Positions 18,950 through 26,863 of a DNA stretch of 64,000 nucleotides are shown here, in pieces. Position numbers and translations under genes: made by a program. Position 1 is the first letter of the stretch, and the number at the start of each line of letters is the position of its first letter. The notes under the pieces are model-generated. The model did no database searches. It was given only the letters and a program-made list of their open reading frames with translations, and was not told the origin of the DNA. The stretch is from Sporomusa termitida (GTDB lineage: Bacteria; Bacillota; Negativicutes; Sporomusales; Sporomusaceae), in contig NZ_CP036259.1 in the NCBI RefSeq assembly GCF_007641255.1, positions 2,604,001-2,668,000 on the forward strand. Reading direction: 5' to 3'.

Positions 18950-19024
18950 GCCGGGCGGTATTCCGTTAAGAAATCCGTACTGTTTGAGCGCAGCGAGTTG
19001 CGGATTTTAGGAATACCGCCCGGC
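18950..19024. repeat. REP-like long palindromic element
   Basis: Outer arms GCCGGGCGGTATTCC (18950-18964) and its complement (19010-19024) pair perfectly, and inner arms AAATCCG/CGGATTT (18971-18977, 19001-19007) add a second stem around a loop with TTTGAGCGCAGCGAGTTG. The whole stretch 18620-19248 has no credible gene; it holds this element, the two direct repeats and the nadE terminator. Confidence 0.75.
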
Positions 19025-19156
19025 TTTTCAGCTTTTGGAGGCTTCGGGCCTAGACTTTTTGTTACTTTTGGGTCGATGCCAAAAGTAAGCTCAAGCCCTT
19101 GTTTGCCAGCATTACCTGCCAGGCGCAAGCCCAAAGACCGCGCCGGCGATTTTTTA

Positions 19157-19246
19157 TCCTGATAGAAAGTATAACCTTCCCTGGATAAGGGCAACATCGG
19201 CTTCCGCTTTCGCCAAAGGCTCGGCACAAGCCGTGTTTTCTTTATA
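19157..19246. repeat. Dispersed repeat, copy B (about 90 bp)
   Basis: Second copy of the repeat at 18715-18802, in the same orientation, ending three nt before the stop codon of the zinc-ribbon membrane gene. Confidence 0.75.
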
Positions 19247-19248
19247 TC

Positions 19249-19611
19249 TTATCTTCTAAACAGCCGTAACAGCCACACGGTAACAAGCACCGCCCCCACT
19301 GCCAGCAGAATAAACAACAGCAACGGCAGGAAAAAGAATATCAATAGCGCAAAAATAGCTGCAACAATCAATTTTCCTGTCCAGCCGGAAGATTCGAAGG
19401 CAATATTAACGCCCTTAACCTTGTTCCTGTTCCCGGCGTCATAATCAGTATACCGGCTCCGGCCTTCGCTATAGGCTCTATCTTCGATAGTAATGCCAGC
19501 AAAATTATCACGTTCCTGACGGCTGAGCACTTTAACTGCCAGTTCGTGACCGCAATGCGGGCAGGAACCGGCTTCGGCTTCTATTTGTGCACTGCAATTA
19601 GGACATTCCAT
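19249..19611 (-). CDS. Zinc-ribbon protein with C-terminal membrane hairpin
   Basis: 120 residues. CPNC (residues 3-6) and CPHC (about residues 17-20) form a short zinc ribbon at the N-terminus. The last 45 residues are two near-continuous hydrophobic helices (LIVAAIFALLIFFFLPLLLF and ILLAVGAVLVTVWLL) ending in RLFRR, so the protein sits in the inner membrane with the ribbon in the cytoplasm. Function unknown. It is 17 nt downstream of the DUF6398-like gene and probably co-transcribed. GGAGG precedes the ATG. Confidence 0.8.
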   Translation of the reverse strand: MECPNCSAQIEAEAGSCPHCGHELAVKVLSRQERDNFAGITIEDRAYSEGRSRYTDYDAGNRNKVKGVNIAFESSGWTGKLIVAAIFALLIFFFLPLLLFILLAVGAVLVTVWLLRLFRR

Positions 19612-19628
19612 TTTCCACCCTCCTGACC

Positions 19629-21215
19629 TTACTGCAAATCATATAACAAAGCAACCATGCCCTCTTCACTTAAATAACGGAGATCATAACGTTCCAGTTT
19701 TAACACGTTAAACATCTTGGCCCGGTTTACGCTGATGCTGGATTTGCTTACAGCCATTTCCTCAGCCAGCGTCTCGGCCGGCACCTCGGCATCACCGGTA
19801 TTAATCTGAGAATAGGCATAAATAACGGCAGAGGCCCAGGCAGCCGGCTTGCGTACATTTACAGTCCCCATACCGGCAAAATCTTGCCACAATTTTCGGG
19901 CCAGCACGGCATCATGGCAGGAATAACCAAATTTAGGCATAAACTGATCAATGAGTTCGGAGACCTCACTATTAGCAGCACTGGCTTTATCCGGGCTGAC
20001 AGGCCGGGGAAATACCCGCTCCACCTGGGCATAGGAAGTAACATTAACCCTGGCCCAGGTAGCTAATAAATCAATCGTATGCCGAACCGCATTAGCATGA
20101 CGCTCGACAAAATCATTCCAGGTCGCATCCGGCTGTTGAACCTGGAGCATAACCTTCTGCCGGATAAGCTCTTCTTTAATCCGCCGGCGTAAATTACTGC
20201 TTATCTCCACACTGGTAATAAAATTAATCATAACCAGTTCTCTTTCCTCTTGTTGCAGGAAAACATGACCATAAAACAATAACTTTTTTACAAGCTTATA
20301 GTCAAAGTTAGGGTTGGGAAGACGAAATTTCTCGTCTGTCAGCAGGTTGACACACTCAACCCAATCCTGGTTTAGCACACTTTCCACATAAAACACCGTG
20401 AATTTTGCCCCCATAAGCTCTTGCAGTATCTTGCGCTCTTCACTGGCCAGCCGGTCACTGCAATCAATATTAAACTGGACCAGCGGCGTTCTGTCATTGG
20501 CCAGCAAATGATAGTCAAAGAGAAAGTAATCCCAAAATCCCAGCCAGAACTCATCGTCAGTTTCATCGTCCGGCATTTGGTTTAAAGGGCCAAGGTACAG
20601 CATTAATGCGCGATCAAAGTCATCAACAAAGTTTTCCTGCTGAAAATAGGCACTAAACTTAATCATCAGGCGTTCTACCGCCTCGCCGACAATTCGCCCG
20701 ATATCCCGGGGCATGGTCAACAACGATTTGGCTGATAGACCGGTTTCGTCATCAGACTGCTGCAACTCATTTTGTCCGGTATCAATTTCAATAAATTTGA
20801 GCCGTTTGCCGCCAGTCATATACTCCATTGCCTGTTTCAGCCCGGCTGTTTCCACAATGATTCTTTTGGTAGCCAAATAGCCGTAAAAATCCTGCAGCAC
20901 CGCCAACAGATGGCGGACTTTCTTGATAGTGGGTTTAAAATCCTCTATTTGGACAATCATCCATTCGACAGCCAAACTATACTCAGAAGCCGACATCTCA
21001 TCGACAACAGACTCACCCGAATAGGCCAAATACAGCACGAACATCTGCAGATTGCGCCAGGCATCCTTGAGTTCCTCGTCATTGGCTCCCTGCCAGGCTT
21101 TTTGCCGCAGAAAACCTTCGATCCATTCCCGCTTTATCGCTATATCCCATTCGGATTCTTCATCAAAAAAAACACGAACTTCCTCATAGACATTTTTCAT
21201 GTTAGTCATGGTCAC
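19629..21215 (-). CDS. Uncharacterised protein with C-terminal DUF6398-like helix-turn-helix region
   Basis: About 528 residues from the GTG at 21215 (GGAGC at 7 nt); an ATG two codons later and longer upstream starts are possible. The N-terminal 350 residues are helical and acidic with no recognised domain. The C-terminal 100 residues (KLWQDFAGMGTVNVRKPAAWASAVIYAYSQIN, then AETLAEEMAVSKSSISVNRAKM) match the general pattern of DUF6398: a cyclin/TFIIB-like helical repeat followed by an HTH. This suggests a nucleic-acid-binding role, by inference. It is followed at 17 nt by the membrane zinc-ribbon gene. Confidence 0.65.
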   Translation of the reverse strand: MTMTNMKNVYEEVRVFFDEESEWDIAIKREWIEGFLRQKAWQGANDEELKDAWRNLQMFVLYLAYSGESVVDEMSASEYSLAVEWMIVQIEDFKPTIKKVRHLLAVLQDFYGYLATKRIIVETAGLKQAMEYMTGGKRLKFIEIDTGQNELQQSDDETGLSAKSLLTMPRDIGRIVGEAVERLMIKFSAYFQQENFVDDFDRALMLYLGPLNQMPDDETDDEFWLGFWDYFLFDYHLLANDRTPLVQFNIDCSDRLASEERKILQELMGAKFTVFYVESVLNQDWVECVNLLTDEKFRLPNPNFDYKLVKKLLFYGHVFLQQEERELVMINFITSVEISSNLRRRIKEELIRQKVMLQVQQPDATWNDFVERHANAVRHTIDLLATWARVNVTSYAQVERVFPRPVSPDKASAANSEVSELIDQFMPKFGYSCHDAVLARKLWQDFAGMGTVNVRKPAAWASAVIYAYSQINTGDAEVPAETLAEEMAVSKSSISVNRAKMFNVLKLERYDLRYLSEEGMVALLYDLQ

Positions 21216-21651
21216 CCTTTTAGCTCCTTTAAACACGTTAACGCACCTATTATAACATGGTTCCCCCCTCAAAACCAATAGTATGCCAGGTTACCGGAAT
21301 TGTTTCACAGATCAGGACCGCATAATAGATCGCCCCGCACCAGACCGGGGGGATCCGGGCAAACCTTAAAATTACCGGCCCGTACCGGCGCATTGCCGGT
21401 GGCTGCCCCGCCGGGGCCCAGAACAGCCAATAAACCATCCTGGTAATGCGGATTATTTTCTTGACTAAAATCCCCATTTATTATATAATGTAAAAGATTA
21501 TTGACCATCTGGTTTAAAACCCCTATTTAGAAAAAGTAATTCTCCGGATTTCTCTTGTTCTAATAGTAATTGGTAATAGTCGAAGGTAATTGCGGCTGAT
21601 TGCGTTTACAAACGTGATAGATTACCAATATTTTTAAAGGAGGAATCAGGT
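21216..21651. other. Gap with a doubtful minus-strand ORF (21305-21508)
   Basis: A 67-codon ORF (MVNNLLHYIINGDFSQENN) runs on the minus strand at 21305-21508; the next frame continues with another protein-like stretch (YYAVLICETIPVTWHTIGF) to 21250, so it could be a small frameshifted gene. No good ribosome site is seen (AGGGG is about 13 nt from the ATG). Product unknown. Otherwise the gap holds the upstream region of the small gene at 21652. Confidence 0.3.
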
Positions 21652-21858
21652 ATGAACCTGAAACAGCGCATTTTGCAACTCATAAAACGCTTAACGTTTT
21701 TAGGCTATTGCAGCTTTGAGATTGAAAGCATCGTTAAAGAAGCGATTGGCAGCACATTTGTCAATAACTTAAATAAATCCCAAGAACTTGCGGTCGTTCA
21801 GCAGTTAGAGTTGTATGAGCAATTAGGACAAAACTATCTACAAACCTATAGTAAATAA
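21652..21858 (+). CDS. Small helical protein, paralogue of the 40639-40842 product
   Basis: 68 residues with an excellent AAAGGAGG eight nt before the ATG. The protein (start MNLKQRILQLIKRLTFLGY) shares its layout with the 67-residue product at 40639-40842: an N-terminal helix with LxxL, an aromatic-Gly-Tyr turn followed by S, an I.xIIxEAV/IVKEAI helix, then a QE..I/VV..LE.Y.xxG helix. No known family was recognised. It has its own terminator. A small regulatory or adaptor protein is possible but not shown. Confidence 0.72.
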   Translation: MNLKQRILQLIKRLTFLGYCSFEIESIVKEAIGSTFVNNLNKSQELAVVQQLELYEQLGQNYLQTYSK

Positions 21859-21870
21859 GTGAATGAGCAA

Positions 21871-21920
21871 GGCTGACGCCAAGAGGTCAAAACAACCTGT
21901 TTGGCGCCAGCCTTTTTTCC
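21871..21920 (+). terminator. Terminator after the small helical protein gene
   Basis: AGGCTGACGCCAA pairs with TTGGCGCCAGCCT (one bulge or mismatch) around an 18-nt loop, followed by TTTTTT. Confidence 0.85.
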
Positions 21921-21936
21921 CCCGCCCCCGGCCTTG

Positions 21937-21960
21937 GCCGGAAAAAGCGTTCCGCAGGAG
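21937..21960. repeat. Short repeat shared with 18922-18945
   Basis: Second identical copy of the 24-bp block, ending seven nt before the stop of the gene at 21968. Confidence 0.75.
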
Positions 21961-21967
21961 AAATTTG

Positions 21968-22414
21968 TTATGCATCCATTGGCGGCAGCAAGGCCATAAA
22001 CGCCTGGCGCACCTGGCTGCTGTCCCGCAGCCCCTGCCGGTAGGCAATTTCCGCCGCCTGGCCGGACTCCAGCGCCGCCCAAGCCTCGAAATCCATGACC
22101 AAACCGGTCATTTCCGGCTGCTGGTCCTTCAGGGCCCGGGCCAGGGCCAGCAGCCGGTCCAGGGCGGCACTGACTTCCGCGGCCGTTTTTCTGTAGCCGG
22201 CATCGTTGGTACCGGCCAGCCTGAGGATATGATCGACTCTGGTAAAAACATATTGGTCAAACGCTTCGTGTAACAGCCTTTGGAATTCAACCCGGCCCTC
22301 CCGGTCGGCTCCCGGCCGCCGGCGCCGCAAGCCCGGCCGGCAGAGTAGCCGCCGGCGGCCGCTTCTGGCCGCGCGGACAGCCGGAGTAAGGCGGGTGCTG
22401 TTGGTGTGAGACAC
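21968..22414 (-). CDS. Hypothetical alpha-helical protein
   Basis: 148 residues from a GTG at 22414 that follows AGGGGG at 7 nt. The first 40 residues are Arg-rich (TPAVRAARSGRRRLLCRPGLRRRRPG); the remainder is a charged helical domain (EFQRLLHEAFDQYVFTRVDHIL, then AAEVSAALDRLLALARALKDQQPEMTGLVMDFEAWAALESGQAAEIAYRQGLRDS). The helical part resembles DUF6809-type small proteins in layout only. The GC content is higher than the neighbours, which may mean transfer. Function unknown. Confidence 0.5.
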   Translation of the reverse strand: MSHTNSTRLTPAVRAARSGRRRLLCRPGLRRRRPGADREGRVEFQRLLHEAFDQYVFTRVDHILRLAGTNDAGYRKTAAEVSAALDRLLALARALKDQQPEMTGLVMDFEAWAALESGQAAEIAYRQGLRDSSQVRQAFMALLPPMDA

Positions 22415-22488
22415 ATGTATACCCCCTATATTAAGGCTGGGGCAGGATGCTGCCAGGCAGCCCTGCCGCCAGCTTTTTACAGGGGAAA

Positions 22489-22535
22489 TCAAAAAGCGCC
22501 TGCGAGGTTGTTAACCTACACATGCGCTTTGCTTC
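22489..22535 (-). terminator. Terminator-like hairpin in the leader of the hypothetical gene
   Basis: On the minus strand AAGCGC and GCGCTT arms, with an inner AGGTT/AACCT stem, are followed by TTTGATTT. It lies 75 nt upstream of the GTG at 22414, so it may be an attenuator or the end of an upstream minus-strand RNA. The GC-rich stretch 22536-22733 beside it has no gene that I can support. Confidence 0.5.
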
Positions 22536-22733
22536 GACGGTTGCTAAAGCCTCAATACCCATAGCCGGACATACCCGGCCCGGTCAGCAAAAGCGGTCAA
22601 CCCGGCAGCCCCGGGTGGCCCGTCTGCTGACTGTCTGGTTAGTGAGGCGAGGCTGAATGGTCTGCTGCGTCCAGTCGCACTCCCAGCCCGGCGCCGGCGG
22701 CAACAAAGTCTGTTATCCCGCGCGCCCTCCCGC

Positions 22734-22763
22734 TTGTGCGGTGGAGGATGCCCGGTGTATAAT
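22734..22763 (+). promoter_or_regulatory. Promoter of the candidate small RNA
   Basis: A perfect TATAAT at 22758-22763 with TTGTGC at 22734-22739 (18-nt spacer). Predicted start about 22770, at the first base of the structured RNA. Confidence 0.6.
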
Positions 22764-22767
22764 AGAA

Positions 22768-22866
22768 ATGTCGTCGTGGACAGCTTGGCTGTTACGTGTA
22801 GGTGTTACGGCACCTTGCGCGGGCCTGAAAGTGCGCCTACACTTTCAGGTCACGTCGACTTTTTAA
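22768..22866 (+). ncRNA. Candidate structured small RNA of about 95 nt, family unknown
   Basis: The transcript would fold as a multi-branch RNA. A closing stem pairs 22770-22778 with 22851-22859 (8 of 9 pairs). Inside are three hairpins: ACAGC/GCTGT (22780-22784, 22788-22792), AGGTG/CACCT (22800-22804, 22811-22815) and a 10-bp perfect stem (22824-22833 with 22840-22849). The closing stem is directly followed by TTTTT (22860-22864), so it also works as a terminator. No plus-strand gene follows, which argues against a riboswitch. It does not fit tRNA, SRP, 6S or tmRNA as far as I can judge. Confidence 0.6.
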
Positions 22867-22954
22867 TTTCCACCTATTTCTAATTATAGCCTGTTTTTGA
22901 TAAATTGCAAGTAAGTTCAGCCGGCCGGCGGGATTTTTCCGGCCCGTCTGCGCC

Positions 22955-24079
22955 TCAGGCAATTTTCTTCTGAAATTTCAGGATACTGATCGCCAGGGCC
23001 GCCACAATATAGACGATTAAAGCAAAGACCTGGGACCATAAAAAATTAATGCCAATCCCTTTCAGCACAATCCCCCGCAGGATCTCCAGATAAAAAGTCA
23101 GCGGCAGCAAATGCCCCAGTTGATAAAAAAGCTGCGGCATTGCCTCCCGGGGAAACATAAAACCAGATAATAATACACTGGGGAGAAAAACGAAAAAAGA
23201 CATCTGCATTGCCTGCATCTGGGTTTTGGCTATTGTGGAAATGAGAACCCCTAAGGAAAGGGAGGCAATGATAAACAGAGTGGTTAAGCCGTAAAGCAGG
23301 CCAATACTGCCCCGCAGCGGCACATCAAAGACAAGGACCCCGACAGCCAGCGCCAGTGTCGCCTGAACATAGCCGACAAAGATATAGGGAATAATTTTGC
23401 CCAGCATCAGTTCATGGGATTTCATCGGGGTAACAATGAGCTGTTCCAGCGTGCCCCGCTCCCGTTCCCGGACAATGGCCATCGAGGTGATCATAACCAT
23501 TGTCATGGTGAGTACAATCCCTAAAATTCCGGGGACCATATAAAAAGGAGCGATAAAGTCCGGATTATACCAGGGCCGGATGCGAATATCAATCGGCAGC
23601 TCGACCTGCCGGCCCTGCAGGCCCTGCAGCCGTTGCGCCAGGATTTCCTGGGACCGGATCTGACCGATCAACTGGGCCGAGGTGATGGCCGAAGATGCGG
23701 TCATGGAGTCGGAGGCATCAACAATAACCTGGACGGCCGCACTGCGGCCATGTTTAATACTTTCTGTATAATCCGGCGGGATAATAATCCCCACTTTGGT
23801 TTTGCCGCTGGCGACGGCTTCTGTCACCTCCTGGTAATTGGTGGCGACATATTTAATATTAAAATATTCACTGGCCTGAAAAGCCGACAGCAAATCCCGC
23901 CCCTCCTGCTGCAGCGACTGGTCAAACACGATGGTTGAGAGATGCTTGACATCGGTGTTGATGGCAAAGCCAAACAACAGGAGCTGGATGATCGGCAGCC
24001 CCACCATCATCCCGAAAGTCAGACGGTCACGGCGCATCTGGATAAACTCTTTAACCAGCAAGGCCCTTAGACGAATCAC
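22955..24079 (-). CDS. ABC-2 type exporter permease (YbhR/YhhJ-like)
   Basis: 374 residues. The N-terminus has one membrane segment (FGMMVGLPIIQLLLFGFAI) followed by a large extracytoplasmic domain of about 150 residues, then five membrane segments with the family motif REREKGTLEQL seen as RERERGTLEQLIVTPM. It forms the channel of an ABC exporter. It is the last gene of a five-gene operon and overlaps the preceding ATPase gene by 4 nt (ATGA type). It probably exports drugs or amphipathic molecules with the HlyD-like protein. Confidence 0.9.
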   Translation of the reverse strand: MIRLRALLVKEFIQMRRDRLTFGMMVGLPIIQLLLFGFAINTDVKHLSTIVFDQSLQQEGRDLLSAFQASEYFNIKYVATNYQEVTEAVASGKTKVGIIIPPDYTESIKHGRSAAVQVIVDASDSMTASSAITSAQLIGQIRSQEILAQRLQGLQGRQVELPIDIRIRPWYNPDFIAPFYMVPGILGIVLTMTMVMITSMAIVRERERGTLEQLIVTPMKSHELMLGKIIPYIFVGYVQATLALAVGVLVFDVPLRGSIGLLYGLTTLFIIASLSLGVLISTIAKTQMQAMQMSFFVFLPSVLLSGFMFPREAMPQLFYQLGHLLPLTFYLEILRGIVLKGIGINFLWSQVFALIVYIVAALAISILKFQKKIA

Positions 24080-24981
24080 ACCACCATCTCCTTACGCTTC
24101 GTTTTGACATAATACACAAAAACATCTTCAAGCGACGGTTTTATTATTTGATAGGCAAACTCCTGATAGTCTGCCAGCCGGTCGGCCCGAATAAGAACAT
24201 GGACATTGGTCCCATAGGGGTAAATGTCCATAACCTCCAGCTGGCGCGCCGTCAGGGCATTAAACAGCCCCATTGGGTCCGGGGCGGGAATTGCCAGCAG
24301 CAGCCCGGGCAGGTTTTTTTTCAGATTAGCCGGTGTATCGTCGGCAATCAGTGTCCCTTCATAAATGAAACCGATTGCATCACAGTGCTCCGCCTCATCC
24401 ATAAAATGAGTCGTCACCATCACCGTGGTTCCCTGCTGGGACAGTTGGTAGATAATATCCCAGAAGAGGCGGCGGGACATCGGGTCAACCCCGCCGGTGG
24501 GTTCGTCCAGAAACAGCAGCGGCGGGCTGTGGAGAATGGAACACCCCAGCGCCAGCCGCTGCTTCCACCCGCCGGACAGGGTAGCCGTGAGGTCATTTTG
24601 GCGCGCCGCCAAGCCGGCCATAGCCAGCATGGCTTGGATCCGTTCCTGCCGCCGGGAGCCTGTCAGGCTATACAGGCCGGCATAAAACTCAAGGTTTTGC
24701 CGCACGGTAAGATCCTCATATAAACTGAATTTCTGGGACATATAACCGATCTTAGCCTTGATGACTTCGCCCTGACTCGCCAGGTCCAGCCCCAGCAGGC
24801 GGCCTTTGCCCCGCGAAGGGGAAAGGATGCCGCACAGCATCCGGATTGTGGTCGATTTGCCTGAACCATTGGGGCCGAGGAAGCCGTAGATACCGCCTTG
24901 AGGAATTCGCAGACTCACCTGATTAACAGCAATAAAATCACCGAATACCCGGGTAAGATTTTCTGTTTCTATGGCGTACAT
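24076..24981 (-). CDS. ABC exporter ATP-binding protein (second ATPase)
   Basis: 301 residues. Walker A is GPNGSGKST (about residue 37), the signature TLSGGWKQRL has W in place of the common Q or M, and Walker B is LLFLDEPTGGVDP. The C-terminal 70 residues are the extension usual in DrrA-like ATPases. It overlaps the first ATPase gene by 13 nt and the permease gene by 4 nt. Two different ATPase genes with one permease is the YbhF-like arrangement split in two. Confidence 0.92.
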   Translation of the reverse strand: MYAIETENLTRVFGDFIAVNQVSLRIPQGGIYGFLGPNGSGKSTTIRMLCGILSPSRGKGRLLGLDLASQGEVIKAKIGYMSQKFSLYEDLTVRQNLEFYAGLYSLTGSRRQERIQAMLAMAGLAARQNDLTATLSGGWKQRLALGCSILHSPPLLFLDEPTGGVDPMSRRLFWDIIYQLSQQGTTVMVTTHFMDEAEHCDAIGFIYEGTLIADDTPANLKKNLPGLLLAIPAPDPMGLFNALTARQLEVMDIYPYGTNVHVLIRADRLADYQEFAYQIIKPSLEDVFVYYVKTKRKEMVV

Positions 24982-25883
24982 GGGCCCTCTCCCTCCCCGG
25001 CAAAATATACAAAAATATCTTCTAGTGTCGGTGCGATCACCTGCAGCGAATACTCCCTAATCCCGGCGGTGTGCAGGGCTGCTTCAATCCGGGGAACCAC
25101 CGCCGGGCTGTGCTCGGTAACCAGATGGTAGCGATCACCAAAAGAGTTTACAGCAAGTACCGGACACCTGGCCAGTACAGCCTTAACGGCCTTGCTCTCA
25201 ACCGTTAACTCCAGCAAGCGGAAAGGATAGCCGGCTTTCAGGTTAGGCGGCGTATCACAGGCAACAATCCGGCCCTGATTCATAAAGGCCACAGACGTAC
25301 ACAGCTCCGCTTCATCCATATAGGGAGTGGAAACAAATATTGTCGTGCCTTCCTGATTCAGACGATATAGCATTTGCCAGAATTCCCGCCGGGAAACAGG
25401 ATCAACACCGGTAGTCGGTTCATCCAGAAAGAATATCTGCGGCCGGTGCATCAGCCCGGCGGCCAGGGCCAGCTTCTGTTTCATCCCCCCGGACAGGTTA
25501 TCGGCCAGACGGTCTTTAAACGGCAGCAGGTTGGTAAAGGCCAGGATTTCCGTGCCCAGCTGCTCTACCCGCTGTTTACCGGCCCCGTATAATGCGCCAA
25601 TGACCCGAATGTTTTCCATAACGGTGAGATCACCGTACAGACTGAATTTCTGGGGTACGTAGCCGATCTGATCTTTTACGGCTTCCGGATTGTCACTGCC
25701 CAGCAGGGTTATCTGACCGGAGGAGGGAGCCATAATACCGGTAATCATCCGGATTGTGGTCGTCTTGCCGGCCCCATCCGGGCCTACCAGGCCAAAGATG
25801 CTGCCGGCTTTAATCGCCAGGCTAAGATTGTCCACTGCCGTCAGCCGGCCAAACTGCCGGGTCACATTTGTTAAACAAATCAT
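24969..25883 (-). CDS. ABC exporter ATP-binding protein (first ATPase)
   Basis: 304 residues. Walker A reads GPDGAGKTT, the signature is NLSGGMKQKL and Walker B is IFFLDEPTTGVDP, with the H-loop region changed to FVSTPYMDEAE (Pro in place of the usual His). That substitution suggests this subunit may be the degenerate half of an asymmetric ATPase pair; the second ATPase keeps MVTTHFMDEAE. It overlaps the HlyD-like gene by 4 nt. Confidence 0.92.
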   Translation of the reverse strand: MICLTNVTRQFGRLTAVDNLSLAIKAGSIFGLVGPDGAGKTTTIRMITGIMAPSSGQITLLGSDNPEAVKDQIGYVPQKFSLYGDLTVMENIRVIGALYGAGKQRVEQLGTEILAFTNLLPFKDRLADNLSGGMKQKLALAAGLMHRPQIFFLDEPTTGVDPVSRREFWQMLYRLNQEGTTIFVSTPYMDEAELCTSVAFMNQGRIVACDTPPNLKAGYPFRLLELTVESKAVKAVLARCPVLAVNSFGDRYHLVTEHSPAVVPRIEAALHTAGIREYSLQVIAPTLEDIFVYFAGEGEGPCTP

Positions 25884-26863
25884 TGCAGCACCACATCGGC
25901 CGGCATCCCCGGTTTTAGAATACCTTCCGTATTATCAATCTTTACTTTAACCGCAAACACCAGATTGGCCCGTTCGCTTTGGGTAATGCTCTGGCGCGGG
26001 GTAAATTCCGCATTTTGGCTGATTTCCCTGATTTCACCGCTGAATATGCGCCGGGGGAAAGAGTCGACCTTAACCTGAGCCCCCTGGCCAACGGCAATCA
26101 GCCCCAGCTGGGTTGACGGCACATATACCTTAAGCCAGCAGTCACTCATATCGCCCACGGTAAGAACCGCCGCCCCGGGATTGACATACTCGCCGTTCTC
26201 ATAGTTTTTCGAAAGAACCAGGCCGTTAATCGGACTCAGCACCGCCGTGTCTTCTACCAGCATCTTGCTGGCCGCCAAAACGGCCCGGCTGCGTTCTACC
26301 TCCAGCCGCTGAGCCTCAATGGTTTCCGGGCGGCTGCCCTCGACCCCCAGAGCATAGCGCTGCCTGGCTGCCACCATTGCATTATAAGCCACATCGGCAT
26401 TGGCACCGGCTGTGTCCAGTTGCTGGGCGGAGACAGCCCCGGCCTGGTATAGACTTTGGTAGCGTGCATAGTCTTGTCTGGCTTGCTCATATACCGAGCG
26501 GGCCGAAGCCAGCGCCGCCTCCAGCTCTTGCAATTCCTGACTGCGCGGACCGGCCTCCAGGTCCCGGAGCTGAGCCACCGCTTTGGCTAACGCCGCTTCA
26601 TCCCGCAGCACCTGGGCGGCTAAGTCGGTTCTGGTTACCTGGGCAATTTTTTGTCCGGCCTGTACCGTGTCGCCAACCTGGCTGTCCAAACCGGTCAAAT
26701 AACCATTGACCTTGGGCATAATATCGGCTCTGGTGACCTCGATCGTGCCGGTAGCCGTAATACCGGTTTCGGCCGGCCTGAGATATTGGTAAGCGGCCCC
26801 GCCGGCGGCGATGGCGATAATGATAATAAAGACGCCTGCCAGCAGCTTTTTATTGACCATCAT
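25880..26863 (-). CDS. HlyD/MFP-family periplasmic adaptor of the ABC exporter
   Basis: 327 residues. One N-terminal membrane anchor (LLAGVFIIIIAIAAGGAAY), a lipoyl half-domain around residue 45, a helical hairpin of about 110 residues rich in Ala/Gln (residues 80-195), then the second lipoyl half and barrel domain (SPINGLVLSKNYENGEYV, DMSDCWLKVYVP). It bridges the inner-membrane permease to the outer membrane, consistent with a diderm cell. GGGGTG precedes the ATG; it overlaps the end of the TetR gene by 14 nt. Confidence 0.92.
   Translation of the reverse strand: MMVNKKLLAGVFIIIIAIAAGGAAYQYLRPAETGITATGTIEVTRADIMPKVNGYLTGLDSQVGDTVQAGQKIAQVTRTDLAAQVLRDEAALAKAVAQLRDLEAGPRSQELQELEAALASARSVYEQARQDYARYQSLYQAGAVSAQQLDTAGANADVAYNAMVAARQRYALGVEGSRPETIEAQRLEVERSRAVLAASKMLVEDTAVLSPINGLVLSKNYENGEYVNPGAAVLTVGDMSDCWLKVYVPSTQLGLIAVGQGAQVKVDSFPRRIFSGEIREISQNAEFTPRQSITQSERANLVFAVKVKIDNTEGILKPGMPADVVLQ

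Noticed and set aside
22768..22866. tRNA (including selenocysteine tRNA) as explanation of the cloverleaf-like small RNA
   Set aside because: There is no TTCGA-type T loop, no CCA-like end and the arms have wrong lengths; it also ends with a terminator built into the closing stem.
22447..22866. Short plus-strand ORFs between the hypothetical gene and the exporter
   Set aside because: They have no ribosome sites, skewed composition and overlap the structured RNA and hairpins.
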